A DNA stretch of 64,000 nt from Tridacna crocea (Eukaryota; Mollusca; Bivalvia; Cardiida; Cardiidae). How positions within the stretch are numbered: the stretch's first letter is position 1; each line of letters begins with the position of its first letter. Of this stretch, positions 1 to 11,450 are shown piece by piece. The translations under genes were made by a program, and so were the position numbers. The notes under the pieces are model-generated. The model was not told the DNA's origin and made no database searches. It saw only the letters and a program-made list of their open reading frames with translations. Where the stretch lies: assembly GCA_943736015.1 (NCBI GenBank), contig OX031056.1, positions 65,561,277-65,625,276 of the forward strand, read 5' to 3'.

Positions 1-193
1 CCCTGAGAAAAAAGCCTATAGAAAACATTTGGGGAAAAAGAGAAAATGCTGGTAACCAGCATTTTCTCCTTTTTCCACAATATTTTCTAACCTATCAAAA
101 TCAGAAATCATCATAGAAACAAAATTTAATTTGTTGTCTGCAAATGCTTTGAATTTGGTCAAGTACAAAAATTTGTCGTTTGGTAAAGAGATA
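1..193 (-). mobile_element. TFB foldback MITE, cut by window edge
   Basis: Starts inside the short arm (CCCTGAGAAAAAAGCC) and runs to GGTAAAGAGATAA. The core hairpin is near 40-80. The left terminus is outside the window. Confidence 0.75.
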
Positions 194-254
194 ACCCATT
201 ACCACAAAACAGTTTAAGAATTATCCAAATTGAAGGCATTTGCAGAATGCAACA

Positions 255-453
255 TTAACCCTTTACCAAACGACAAAATTTTAGACTGTTCCAGATTGAA
301 AGCATTTGCAGACGACAAAATTAATGTGACTGAAGAATTGAAAACTGTTTTAGGAAGAGCAGAAAACCAGCATTTTCTCCTTTTCCCACAATGTTTTCAA
401 AAGGCTTCTTTCACAGAGGTGTTAAAAGTCAGGATTGTGTGGTAAAGGGTTAA
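255..453 (+). mobile_element. TFB foldback MITE, full length (reference copy)
   Basis: Bounded by TTAA at 255 and 450. The left end is TTAACCCTTTACCAAACGAC and the right end GTGTGGTAAAGGGTTAA. The long arm reads AACGACAAAATTTTAGACTG and CAAATTGAAAGCATTTGCAG; the short arm reads GGCTTCTTTCNCAGGG in its usual form. Its core is shortened (about 30 bp missing), so the palindrome is reduced to ACCAGCATTTTCTCC. TTAA-flanked CCC...GGG ends suggest a piggyBac-type non-autonomous element; no transposase is encoded. Confidence 0.85.
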
Positions 454-721
454 TTTAAATGTCTCAAATGATGGAATTTTTCCTGAAAGGATGGAAAACA
501 TTGTGGAAAAAGAAGATGCAAGGATGTAGTATACATATTTCTGTGGTTATAGGTTATTGCAGTCTCATTTCAAGTGTCTATTTTGTTTTCAACATTCATT
601 TTGCCTAATCAAGTATCATAAATTAACTGCCACATGTTACACCAGTGTTTCTTTCCAAAGTGCAATATTTGTCATTAAACTTTTGTCTGACATATTCTTC
701 ATCTTTGTTTTCTTCCACAAG

Positions 722-828
722 TAACTCTTTACCACACAATCCTGACTTTTAACGACCCTAAGAAAGAAAGCTTTTGAAAACATTGTAGGAAAAGAAGATA
801 ATGCTGGTAACCAGAATTTTTTTATGCC
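722..828 (-). mobile_element. TFB fragment, left half
   Basis: AACTCTTTACCACACAATCC is followed by AAGAAAGAAAGCTTTTGAAA and the core AATGCTGGTAACCAG. It breaks off at the hairpin centre, where the reverse-oriented Pearl-like element at 829 starts. Confidence 0.7.
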
Positions 829-1392
829 CAAAGGGTCGTATTAAGTTATACCCCCGGTCGTCCGGTAGCAATTTCTTGTGTGTGCAACTACTCCTACAGT
901 TTTCATCGGAATTATTTGAGACTTGCCACAATGAATCTCCATGATGTCTAGTTGTGCACCTGGGTCTTAGAATTTGGATCGCTGTTTGCGTTCCAAAATT
1001 ATCTGCCCCTGATTTCTGAAATAACCAACTTTTCACTTTGAATTTATGTCCAGGCCATAAATTCCATACTATACAAGGTATGAACTTGAAACTACATACA
1101 CTGATAGAACACATTATGGAGAAGTGCAGTGCATATGAACCATAACTCTGCCACTGTTATTTTTTGAGTTACTGCCCTTTGTTAATTTTCAGTTTGAATT
1201 TTTGTCCAGGCCATAACTTCTAAACTATAAAAGCTATTAACTTGGAACTTTTTTTTTAGTTATTGCCCTTTAATATTTTTCACATATCGTGGAGAATAAA
1301 TACTCTTTATTCATGGCCCATCCGTCAATGCAACTCATTTTACTGACAAGCCCCTTTGGGCGTATATGCGCCGCTCTGTGAAGCTCTTGTCA
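829..1392 (-). mobile_element. Pearl/HINE-like element, reverse orientation, two core units
   Basis: Contains TTATACCCCCGG at its left end and, twice, the reverse complement of the GGGCAATAACTC...GGACAAAAATTC core (TTTTGAGTTACTGCCC and TTTAGTTATTGCCC). The right end reads CCCCTTTGGGCGTATATGCG with a small hairpin, then AGCTCTTGTC. Confidence 0.55.
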
Positions 1393-1770
1393 ACTTTTCC
1401 CACAATGTTTTCTATCCATCTCTAAACAAGTTTCAATTTTCAAGTCACATTTATTTTGTTGTCGGATATGAATAGTCAATGAAGATAGAACAGCAGAACA
1501 ATGTAGAAACTGAATAAACTTTGTTTATTTTTTAACATTGATGCTGTAACAAATAATATTCTGATTTTCTTAAAGATAGTTTATTATATTATGTCCTTAG
1601 AACCAGTCAGACCTAAACACACTGTTAAAATTTAATTAAGTGTAGAACAGTTCAGAATTTAGTCAGCTACGTAAATATAAATTACCAATACATATATATA
1701 TTGTCAGGGATAAAGAAACTCAAGGTATTTGTCTTTAACTTTTAACCAGAAATGACAACACTGGTTTCTT

Positions 1771-1999
1771 TTAACCCATTACCACACAATCCCTACTTTT
1801 GACGCCCCTAAGAATGAAGCCTTTAGAAAACATTGTGGGAAAAGGAGAAAATGCTGGTAACCAGCATTTTCTCCTTTTCCCACAATGTTTTCTACCCTTC
1901 ACAAAACAAATTTCAAATTTTCAGTCACTTTTATTTTGTCGTCTGCAAATGTTTTCAATTTGGACCAGTCTAAAATTTTGTTGTTTGGTAAAGATTTAA
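1771..1999 (-). mobile_element. TFB foldback MITE, full length
   Basis: TTAACCCATTACCACACAAT at the left, GGTAAAGATTTAA at the right. The core arms AAAAGGAGAAAATGCTGGTA and its mirror are intact. Confidence 0.85.
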
Positions 2000-2403
2000 T
2001 GGCTTCCTGAAAATGAAATGCGTTTTTTATTATTCATAATCTCTGCAACCTTGCAACTGTCAAAAGTAAAATTTGGTATGAAGATACAAGAATGGTTTTA
2101 GTTTCATAAAAAAATGGGTTCAAAATGAGTATACCATAGATTTTATCTTGATGTATCTTAGAAATCTTTATCAGATATAACAAAATTTTAGACTTGTCTA
2201 TAATAAAAGCACTTTGCAGACAACAAAAAATAAAATGTGGCTAAAGTTATGAAATGTCTGATCTGGTAGAAACATGGTCAAGAAAGAGACAAAGCTTTGG
2301 TACAAAATGTGATGGGAAAGGACAAAATAGTGGTAAGAAGCATTGATTGATTGCATGATAGTTGCTGATTTCAAAATTATCTCTGTCTTATCATTGCAAC
2401 AGC

Positions 2404-2613
2404 CTAATAACTTTTATGTATGTCCTTGGATTCCTCAACACTTTGCCTCTGAAGTGCATGTGAGAAAAGTAGTCGGTGGCTTTGGAAAGAAAGTAGTGTA
2501 AGTACCGGTGTGAGAAAGCCAGGAAACGTGTGCATCACCGACCGCCATGATATGACCTTAGCTGTTAAAGTGGTGTTAAACGCCAATACAACCAACCAAC
2601 CAAGCCTCTGAAG
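2404..2613 (+). mobile_element. SINE fragment with AACC tail
   Basis: Contains TGTGAGAAAAGTAGTCGGTG, then TTAGCTGTTAAAGTGGTGTT and a CCAACCAACCAA tail. The copy at 48905-49190 is longer and still has a tRNA-like head, identifying the family as a tRNA-derived mollusc SINE. Confidence 0.65.
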
Positions 2614-2694
2614 TGTCTTGCCCCTAGACACTGAACCAGACAAAAAAACATTGTTCCCACTGAGACTTGAATCCAGGGGTAAGATTAACCCTCA

Positions 2695-2897
2695 TTAACT
2701 CATTACCAAATGACAATATTTTAGGTTTGTCCAATAAAAGTGACTGAAAATTTGAAATTTGTTTTGTGAAGGATACAAAACATTGTGGGCAAAGGAGAAA
2801 ATGCTGGTTACCAGCATTTTCTCCTTTTCCCACAATGTTTTCTAAAGGCTTCTTTCTCAGGGTCGTCAAAAGTAGGGATTGTGTGGTAATGGGTTCA
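2695..2897 (+). mobile_element. TFB foldback MITE, right TTAA mutated to TTCA
   Basis: TTAACTCATTACCAAATGAC at the left, GTGTGGTAATGGGTTCA at the right. The full core hairpin is present and the long arm is slightly shortened. Confidence 0.8.
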
Positions 2898-2997
2898 GTG
2901 AAATGAAACTTTCAAGCTGACAGTGAAAACCCCAATTTTGCTCTTTCAAATGTATTTTTCATGGAAAGATGTCTCCTTATTGCACAAAGTAAATGCA

Positions 2998-3035
2998 AGA
3001 TCAGACTGTACATTCTGTGCAGTCTGATCTTGATC
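2998..3035. repeat. Small hairpin AAGATCAGACTG...CAGTCTGATCTT
   Basis: A 12-bp inverted repeat around a short loop. A related GATCAAGATCAGACTGCA motif recurs at 20895 and 47048, so it is a remnant of a dispersed repeat. Confidence 0.5.
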
Positions 3036-3238
3036 TAGACTGTCCACAAAAGGTTTCTGGGTCACTCTTAGCAGCCTAAGGGTTAAGAGTCCTTCATTTC
3101 ACCATGCTTGTCTTAGATCTGCACATTTTCTCCAATTCAACAATATTTTCTACTCGTACAAGGACAATGTGAGCCACAGGCCCGTTGTAAGGAAATTTCA
3201 TTTGGTCCGGCCAGTATGCCGAGCAACAAAGTCGTGAA

Positions 3239-3560
3239 GCCATGCTAGGGGGGGTCTGGGGGGCATGCTCGGAAAAATTTTGAAAATAAGACACTCTCTG
3301 GTGCATTCTGGCGCATTTTTTGAGGTTTATATTACGCATTTAAGCCATGCTGGGGGGGGGTCTGGCATGCTTCCCTGGAAAAATTTTGAAAAATAAGATG
3401 CTCCCTTTTGCATTCTGGTGCATTTTTTGAGGTTTATATCACACATTTAAGCCATGCTAGGGGGGGTCCAGGGGCATGCTCCCCCGGAAAAATTTCGAAA
3501 ATAAGACCCTTTCTGGTGTATTCTGGCGCATTTTTTTAGGTTTATATTACGCATTTTTTT
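3239..3560. repeat. About 106-bp tandem repeat, three units
   Basis: Each unit starts GCCATGCTAGGGGGG (3239, 3344, 3451), followed by GAAAAATTTTGAAAATAAGA, a GGTGCATTCTGGCGCATTTT segment, and GGTTTATATTACGCATTT. The G-runs make it compositionally unlike its surroundings. Confidence 0.8.
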
Positions 3561-3734
3561 CGAAAATTGGTCAGGCCATTTTTCATTTTCTGCCGAAAAG
3601 CTTCCGACGGCCTTGAGCCATGTTTGTTTTCCTGTTTACACGATTTCAATTCGCACAATTCTAAAATGTTTTTTGTTTAGTAAAAAGCTAGGATGCATTT
3701 TTTTCTGAAGGAAATAACAAAGCAAAGGTTACCC

Positions 3735-3956
3735 CTTTACCAGACAATGTGATTCTAGACTAGTCAATGTTGAAAACATTTGCAGATCATGAATCTGGTT
3801 AAAATTTTGGGGGCATGTCTGTGAAAGAGAGGAAATTATTGTGGGAAAAGGAGAAAATGCTACTGGTTGCCAGCATTTTTCCAATACCTGTAATATTTTC
3901 AAAACAATTTCCTGTTAGGACTTGTCTTGACTAAGATTGTGAGGTAAAGATTTAAT
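3735..3956 (+). mobile_element. Diverged TFB foldback MITE
   Basis: CCCCTTTACCAGACAATGTG at the left, GTGAGGTAAAGATTTAA at the right. The core GGAGAAAATGCTACTGGTTG is interrupted, making it one of the older-looking copies. Confidence 0.65.
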
Positions 3957-3959
3957 TTT

Positions 3960-4130
3960 TTAACACACAATCCCAGAGTGTTAACAACCCTGTCAGACAA
4001 GGCTTTTGAAGCCATTGTAGGAAAAGGAGAACATGCTGGTTACCAGTGTTTTCTCCTTTTCCAACAGTATTTTCTACCTTATTCAAGAAATTAGGCTCAC
4101 ATGTTCACAATTGCAAAAATTGTTATCCCT
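3960..4130 (-). mobile_element. TFB fragment
   Basis: AACACACAATCCCAGAGTGT at the left, then the core CATGCTGGTTACCAGTGTTT. The long arm decays near 4130 just before the next copy. Confidence 0.6.
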
Positions 4131-4154
4131 TTTTGAATTTGAAAGAGTCTAAAA

Positions 4155-4379
4155 TGAACCCATTACCACATAATCCCTACTTTTGACGACTCAGAGAAAG
4201 AAGCCTTTAGAAAACATTCTGGGAAAAGGAGAAAATGCTGACAACCAGCATTTTCTCCTTTTCCCACAATATTTCTACCATTCACAAAAATTTTGAATTT
4301 TCAGTTGCTTTTATTTTTTCGCCTGCAAATGCTTTCAATTTGGATAAGCTAAAAATTTTGTTGTGTGGTAATGAGTTAA
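4155..4379 (-). mobile_element. TFB foldback MITE, full length
   Basis: TGAACCCATTACCACATAAT at the left (TTAA changed to TGAA), GTGTGGTAATGAGTTAA at the right. The core reads ATGCTGACAACCAGCAT. Confidence 0.8.
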
Positions 4380-4649
4380 ATTTTATAAACTGTCTATCTT
4401 GATGAAGTGAAAGCACACTCAGCATGAATCAGATATTATAAAGTTGGTAAACCTCAAAACGTATGTGGTGTATTTAACCGTCATGGATGCCCTTTCTTAG
4501 CCTACATTCTTCCGTCAGTTGGATGACATTGTTAACCACGAGAATTATTCATGTCACATGTGTCACTCATTGAAAAAAATACAAACATTAATAAATTTTT
4601 ACAACTACCTGCTAAATTCATGTTGTTGCAAACATTTTTTACAAAAAAC

Positions 4650-4822
4650 ACTAGAGCTGAAACTGAATGTGACTTAAAACCCGTGCCAGCACTTTGACAA
4701 AAAAAGGCTATTACTAATATTTTGTACAAAGACAGCAACACGGACAGACGAAAGCACACATAGACAAACACACAAGCTGATTCCAGTATACCCCCGAAAA
4801 CATTTGTTTAGTGGGGGTGTAA
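4650..4822 (+). mobile_element. Short Pearl-like element with TATACCCCC hairpin tail
   Basis: Begins CTAGAGCTGAAACTGAATGT with a GCCAGCACTTTGACA block. It ends ACGGACAGACGAA... then GCTGATTCCAGTATACCCCC and a GTGGGGGTGTAA stem. The ends pair in the same 5'-motif and 3'-hairpin style as the long Pearl-like elements. Confidence 0.6.
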
Positions 4823-5090
4823 AAATTGAGTTGATCAATAGAAATTAAGGATTGACTCTTTACCAAAATTTTTGGACTAGTACAACCTGAAAGCAATAGC
4901 AGATTGAAATAAATTTCACTCAAAATGTGAAATTCTGTTTGTTGATCAGAATTTTCTTTTTTTGAGTTTGCAGCAGAAAGCTTATGAAAACATTTTGGCT
5001 AAAAAAAGGGAGAAATTGCCTTGATAAGCAAGTTTTTTTTGAGCAAGTACTCATAAGCAAAAACTTTATCCCTGAGAATATCTTCAGTAC

Positions 5091-5288
5091 TTAACTCTTT
5101 ACCAAACGACAAATTTTGGACCACTACAAAATAAAAGTGAATCAAATAATGAAATTTGATTTGGACAGGGTAGAAAACATTGTGGGATAAAGAGAAAATG
5201 CTGGTCATTTTTTCCTTTTCCCAGAATGTTTTCAAAAGCTTTCTTTCTCAAAGCTGTTAAATTGTCCAGATTGTGTGGTACAGAGTAA
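5091..5288 (+). mobile_element. TFB foldback MITE
   Basis: TTAACTCTTTACCAAACGAC at the left, TTGTGTGGTACAGAGTAA at the right. The core hairpin is reduced to AATGCTGGTCATTTTTTCC. Confidence 0.8.
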
Positions 5289-5651
5289 AATGGCATACTT
5301 TTTATGATTTACACTAAGAATCTACTACAGGCAGTAAAAATTCCTTCACTGGAACACTAGTAAGTCAACATCTGAACCCTGGAACATTTCCTCTCCAAAG
5401 TTGTCTGATCCCAGTCTGTCTCCATACCTCTTCTTATCAACAGCTCTTTTGTCTCTATGAAGTGATGGGGATCTTAAAATTGACTTGTCTTTTTCATCTA
5501 CAACAAGAAAGATAATTGCTTTTATCCAAAAAAATCATAAAAATATTGCCATTTGTATCCCTGACCTTTGTCTCTTTACCATATGACAAAATTTTAGACG
5601 AGAAAATGCCGATAGCCAGCATTTTTCTTCAGTTCCCACAATGTTTTCTAC

Positions 5652-5861
5652 TCAACTCTTTACCACACAAACTTTAGATTTGTTTAAATTGAAAGTATTC
5701 TAAATGAGGCTCAAAAGACGGAGTATGTCTGATATGGTGGAAAATATTGCAGGAAAAAGGAGAAAATGCTAGTTACTAACATTTTCTCTTTTTCCAACAA
5801 TGTTTTCAAAAGCATTCATCTTTGGGTCGTTAAAAACTGGAATTGTGTGATAAAGAGTTAA
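5652..5861 (+). mobile_element. TFB foldback MITE
   Basis: TCAACTCTTTACCACACAAA at the left, TGTGTGATAAAGAGTTAA at the right. It is preceded at 5570-5655 by a fragment that retains only the left terminus fused to half a hairpin, an internally deleted copy. Confidence 0.75.
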
Positions 5862-5935
5862 ATGGAAAAATCATCATTTTGAGCAACAATGAAATTAACA
5901 TTGGTTGATTCTTTCAATTCAGGGAAGGTCTTTTT

Positions 5936-6461
5936 AGCTCTACTGGCTGAAAGCCAGCAGAGCTTATATCGCGGCGTGGTTTCGGGCGTCCTTCAATCCG
6001 TCTGTTAGTCTTTTTCTTGTGTATGTGATAAAGCCTGTATTTGTGGTCAGATTTCCATGGCACAGTTTGTTTATCTCATCAATAACTTTAACCCTTTTGA
6101 GTCATTTCAAGTTGAAAATTTTCATTTCTTGTTTACGTGATGAATTCAGCATTTCTTGTTTTAATATTTTATTTTTCTTTCTTTTTGCATCATGAATTAA
6201 CCCTTTACCCCATAAGGCATTTTTTATGGTAACTCTGACCCTAAATAACAGCAAGGATGAAGCCGTTTCTTATGTGTATATGACACCTTTTGATAGTGTA
6301 GAAAACATTGTGGCAAAAGGTGAAATTGCTCATCACGAGCAATTTCACCTTTTGCCACAATGTTTTCCAAAGGCTGCAACAAGCAATGCGTAGGGTTAAT
6401 AGTGTATGCTAGCAAAAAATCTCTGCCAGTAGAGCTATATCAGACCCTTCTGGGCCTCTAG
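5936..6461 (-). mobile_element. Pearl-like element (same family as 55950), with a TFB subfamily-2 copy inside
   Basis: The left end TTTAGCTCTACTGGCTGAAA is the reverse complement of the 3' end of the element at 55950-56628; the right end CCTTCTGGGCCTCTAG matches its 5' end. It is split by the MITE at 6197-6399. Confidence 0.7.
6197..6399. mobile_element. TFB subfamily 2 MITE
   Basis: TTAACCCTTTACCCCATAAG at the left, GCAATGCGTAGGGTTAA at the right. The core is different from the main family: GCAAAAGGTGAAATTGCT and its mirror AGCAATTTCACCTTTTGC. The second copy is at 60590. Confidence 0.8.
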
Positions 6462-6769
6462 TTTCTTTTTGTATTGTAAAGGGTTAAACATAAAGTACAA
6501 AACTTGGCTTTTCTTAAAAATCAGTAATGTCAATTACAACAAAAACCCAACAATATTGTCATTTTATCCATCCTTGTTCTGTGACCCTGACCTGTAACCA
6601 AGGTGACCCATATTGAAATATCTGCTTTTCTATTTCATCACCTCTATAGGTATCAAGTTTCACAAGCTTATTTCAATAGGTCATTTCTGCTTAAAAAGGA
6701 AGCTTTCACCCAATTTTCCTCATTCTTGTAAATTTGCACATGCTATTAAATTACATCACAATTTCAAGT

Positions 6770-6985
6770 TTAACCCTTTACCTGGTTTTTGCGACCCTGA
6801 GATAGAAGCCTTTTGAAAACATTGTGGGAAAAGAGGAACATGATGGTAATCAGCATTTTTTCCTTCATCCAGTGTTTTCTACCCTTCCCATACCAAATTT
6901 CAATTTTTCAGTCGCATTTATCTTGTCGTCTGCAAATGCTTCGAATTTGAACCAGTCTAAAATTTTCTCGTGTGGTAAAGAGTAA
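6770..6985 (-). mobile_element. TFB foldback MITE
   Basis: TTAACCCTTTACCTGGTTTT at the left, GTGTGGTAAAGAGTAA at the right. The core (GAGGAACATGATGGTAATCA) has lost symmetry. Confidence 0.75.
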
Positions 6986-7161
6986 TACCTTTCAATACAA
7001 TCGTATGTTTCAATGTCCCCAAGGAAGACGTCATTATGTTGGAAAATATATGGTAAAAGGAGAAATGCTGGTAAACCACATGTTCTTTTTTTTCCAACAA
7101 TGTTTACCCTATCAAAGAAAATCATACAATTTTACCTATCTTTAATGCTCTCTTTACTTAC

Positions 7162-7394
7162 TTAACTCATTACCAAATGACAAATTTTTAGGTTTGTCCA
7201 AATCAAAAGCATTTTCAGATAAATGAAATAAAAATGACTAAAAAAATTGGAAATTTGTTTTGTAAAGGGTAAAAAAACATAGTGGGAGTAGGAGAAAATG
7301 CTGGTTACCAGTATTTTCTCCTTTTCCTACAATGTTTCCTAAAGGCTTCTTTCTCAGGGTCTTCAAAAGTAGGGATTGTGTGGTAATGGGTTAA
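7162..7394 (+). mobile_element. TFB foldback MITE, full length
   Basis: TTAACTCATTACCAAATGAC at the left, GTGTGGTAATGGGTTAA at the right. The core GAGAAAATGCTGGTTACCAG is intact. Confidence 0.85.
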
Positions 7395-7602
7395 TCAATT
7401 GAACAGGTCTTAATTTTGTCATTGCTCTAAAAGTTACAGAAGTATGAGATCATTAATTCTATACCTAAAATCCCAACTTTTAACAACCCCGAGAGGGATG
7501 ACTTAGAAAAACATAGTGGAAATTGGCCGGTAACAAGCTTTTTCTCCAATACCTACAATGTTTTTCACCATACAAATGATAGAAATTATCTTTTGAGCTA
7601 CA

Positions 7603-7831
7603 TTAACTCATTACCAAACGACAACATTTTAGACTGGTCCAAATCGAAAGCATTTGCAGACGACAAAATAAAGATTACTGAAAAATTAAAATTTGGTATG
7701 GGAAGGGTAGAAAACACTGTGGGAAAAGGAGAAAATGCTGGTTATCAGCATTTTCTCCTTTTCCCACAGTGTTTTCAAAAGGCTTCTTTCACAGGGGCGT
7801 CAAAAGTACGGATTGTGTGGTAATGGGTTAA
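7603..7831 (+). mobile_element. TFB foldback MITE, full length, near consensus
   Basis: TTAACTCATTACCAAACGAC at the left, GTGTGGTAATGGGTTAA at the right. Intact hairpin. It is directly followed by a second right-end fragment (7832-7897, ending GTTTGGTAAAGCGTTAA). Confidence 0.88.
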
Positions 7832-8189
7832 ATTTGTTGTCTGCATATGCTTTGAAATTGGAGGAATACAGAATAATGTCGTTTGGTAAAGCGTTAAAAT
7901 ACATGTACACATAAAATATGGGACAAGGATAATCATGCACCACTCCTGTATTACATCAGGTGACAAGGTTTGTCTGGATAATTGAAACAAAAGTTATTTT
8001 TAGCCATGACATCATTCTGTACTTTCAAATATGTATAGCCTATCACTGCCAGGAGTGACAATCATTGACTGAACACGCCACATCAGAAATTGGCCGAGTG
8101 CGTCCATGATCAAACTACAATGTTCTGTGGAGTCTGATCTCAAATGTTTATGCTACACTATCAGTAAAGCAACAGATTTTATTCTTAGG

Positions 8190-8392
8190 ACTTTCATCCA
8201 TTGCCACACAAACACACAAAAAAGAATCCCAGCTTTTAATAACCCTGACCGAGGAGGTATTTGAAAATATTGTTAGAAAAGGAGAAAATGCTGGTAGCCA
8301 ACATTTTCTCCATTTCACACAATATTTTCCATCCTATCAAAGACATAAATCATTATTATATCACCATTTCCCCACAATGTTTTTTCTACCCT
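8190..8392 (-). mobile_element. TFB fragments, two partial left halves
   Basis: ATTGCCACACAAACACACAA, then GGAGAAAATGCTGGTAGCCA and a degraded long arm, ending in a repeated TTCCCCACAATGTTTTTTCT piece that leads into the next copy. Confidence 0.5.
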
Positions 8393-8565
8393 AGTTAGAA
8401 AACATTGTAGGAAAAGGAGAAAATGCTGGTAACCAGCATTTTCTCCTTTTCCCACAATGTTTTCTACCCTTCACAACACAAATTTCGAATTTTCAGTAAC
8501 TTTTATTTTGTCGAATGCAAGTGCTTTCAATTTGGACAAGCCTTACTAGTTTGGTAATGAGTTAA
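8393..8565 (-). mobile_element. TFB, left terminus missing
   Basis: Starts at GTTAGAAAACATTGTAGG and keeps the complete hairpin and long arm to TTTGGTAATGAGTTAA. Confidence 0.75.
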
Positions 8566-8645
8566 GACTACTTCCCTAATTTCAGTCACATATCATTAAT
8601 TTTGTTGTCTGCAAATGCTTACAATTTGGACCAGTCTAGAATTAT

Positions 8646-8867
8646 GTTGGAGCTCTTTCCCAACAGACAAATTTGAAACCCTTCCAATTTGAAAGCATCT
8701 GCAAACAACAAATCTGAAAATGATAAATTGTACCAGACATTTTGGACAGTGTAGATAACATTGTTGGAAAAGCAGAAAATGCTGGTTACCAGCGTTTTCT
8801 ACTTTACCAACAATGTTTTCATAAGGCCTCTTTCTCAAGGTCCAGATTGTGTGGAAAAGGGTTTAAA
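8646..8867 (+). mobile_element. Diverged TFB foldback MITE
   Basis: AGCTCTTTCCCAACAGACAA at the left, GTGTGGAAAAGGGTTTAA at the right. The core AATGCTGGTTACCAGCGTTT is preserved. Confidence 0.7.
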
Positions 8868-9477
8868 ACAAGCAATAGGGAAAACAAATAGATCAAAAAG
8901 CCAAAACTTTTTATTAGGCACACTGGCTACAAAATGGAATGCACTTTTCCCATTTTAACAAGGAACTATTTCAAAGTAGAATTCCAGGTTTTCCAACATT
9001 TTTCAATGATATCAATTCATGTTATATCCTTTAAGTGCATACTTTAAAATACTTTTTTTCTTTCACATTAACCAATCAACTGACCTCTTGTTTTATCCTT
9101 TTCAACTTTAAAACCCTCGGTGCATTAAAGCACAATCTGAGGTTTTTTTTTAGACACATTGTTCATTCAAAATTAGACTGCTTTCAAGATGGATTAGATA
9201 AAGATGAGACTACACAGAATGGATCTGTATCTAAATGTCTTCTACTTTGTGAAATATTTTGGCAAATACATGCATGCAGTTAAAATGTGAAGTCTATTTC
9301 ATTTCATATGAAGTCAATAATTGACTTCTTCCCTACAATGGTCTGAGGCATTCACTTTGCCAGCCCTCAACCATCCATGCATATATCTACATGCCCATAT
9401 TCCTCCTACACAATAACTGTCAAAATATGAATTGGATATTTTCAAGCAAATTTATCATGACTAGACATAAATCCTGT

Positions 9478-11448
9478 ACTAGACAACAAAAATCTGTACC
9501 AGATAACAAATCTGTGTACAAGACAACCAAACTGCACTATAACAAGTCTGTTTATCAGGCAACCAAACTGTGTTCCAGATAACAAAACTGGGTACCAGAT
9601 AACAAACTTGTGTACCAGACAACCAAGCTGTGTACCAGATAACAAATCTGTGTGCAAGACAATTTGTGTCCTAGATAAAACTGTGTACCAGACAACAATA
9701 CTCTTTACCAGACAACTAAACTTTTTACCAGAGATCTAAACTTTACCAGAGACAAACTGTGCACCAGACAACAAACCTCATAACCAGACAACAAAATCCT
9801 TTTCCAGATAACTAAACTCTTTATCAGACAACTGAACTTTACCTAAACAAACTCTTTACCAGACAACAAAGCCTAAACTCTTTACTAGACAACTAAACCT
9901 TTTACTAGATAACTATACCAGACAACAATACTCTTTACCAGACAACTAAACTTTTTACCAGACATCTAAACTTTACCAGAGACAAACTGTGCACCAGACA
10001 ACAAAACTCATTACCAGACAACAAAATCCTTTTCCAGATAACTAAACTCTTTATCAGACAACTGAACTTTACCTAAACAAACTCTTTACCAGACAACAAA
10101 GCCTAAACTCTTTACTAGACAACTAAACCTTTTACTAGACAACGAAACTCTTTACTAGACAACAAAACTCTTTACTAGACAACTTAACTCTTAACTAGAC
10201 AACTAAACCTTTTACTAGACAACAAAACTCTTAACTAGACAACTAAACTCTTTACTAGACAACTGAACTCTTTACTAGACAACTAAACCTTTTACTAGAC
10301 AACTAAACCTTTTACTAGACAACAAAACTCTTAACTAGACAACTAAACTCTTTACAAGACAACAAAACTCTTTACTAGACAACTAAACCTTTTACTAGAC
10401 AACAAAACTCTTTACTAGACAACAAAACTCTTTACTAGACAACTAAACTCTTAACTAGACAACTAAACCTTTTACTATACAACTAAACTCCTAACTAGAC
10501 AACTAAACCTTTTACTATACAACTGAACTCTTTACTAGACAACTAAACCTTTTACTAGACAACAAAACTCTTTACTAGACAACTAAACTTTTTACTAGAC
10601 AACTAAACTCTTTACTAGACAACTTAACCTTTTACTAGACAACAAAACTCTTTACTAGACAACTAAACCTTTTACTAGACAACAAAACTCTTTACTAGAC
10701 AACTTAACTCTTTACTAGACAACTAAACTCTTTACTTGACAACTAAACTCTTAACTAGACAACTAAACCTTTTACTAGACAACTAAACTCTTTACTAAAC
10801 AACTAAACCTTTTACTAGACAACAAAACTCTTTACTAGACAACTAAACTCTTAACTAGACAACTAAACCTTTCACTAGACAATTAAACTCTTTACTAGAC
10901 AACTAAACCTTTTACTAGACAACTAAACTCTTTACCAGACAACAAAACTGCAGCAGATTACAAACCTCATCACCAAAAAACACAACTCATCAACAGATAA
11001 TAAAACACATCACCAGATAACACAACTCATCAACAGATAACAAAACACATAATCAGATAACACAACTCATCAACAGATAACACAACTCATCAACAGATAA
11101 CATAACCAGAAAACAAAACTCATCACCAGATAACAAAAATCTTAACTAAATTACAAATCTCATTACAAGACAACAAAACTCTTCACCAGATAACTAAACT
11201 CATCACCAGATAACAAAAATCTTTACTAGATTACAAATCTCTTTACAAGACAACAAAACTCATCACCAGACAACAAAACTCATCACCAGATAACAAAACT
11301 CATCACTAGACAACAAAACTCACCACCAGATAACAAAAATCTTAACTAGATTACAAATCTCTTTACAAGACAACCAAACTCATCACCAGGTAACAAAACT
11401 CTTCACCTGACAACAACACTCTTTACTAGACAACTAAACTCTTTACTT
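9478..11448. repeat. 20-bp satellite, unit AACTCTTTACTAGACAACTA
   Basis: About 98 units of a 20-bp repeat. Three zones: degenerate CAGATAACAAATCTGTGTAC-type units (9478-9690), homogeneous CTCTTTACTAGACAACTAAA units (about 10121-10950) with no indel at all, and CATCACCAGATAACAAAACT units to 11448. A 230-bp block (9691-9920) is duplicated directly (9921-10150). The unit matches the TFB left terminus AACTCTTTACCAGACRAC. Confidence 0.93.
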
Positions 11449-11450
11449 AA

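Noticed and set aside
230..445. Many 60-100-codon ORFs with the recurring peptide HFLLFPQCF (for example 230-445, 7593-7823, 13335-13652, 57453-57686)
   Set aside because: They are translations of the TFB foldback and appear on both strands because of its palindrome. There are no start or splice signals and no conservation beyond the DNA repeat.
9478..11448. CRISPR array
   Set aside because: 20-bp units are contiguous with no unique spacers, in a eukaryotic context; it is a satellite.
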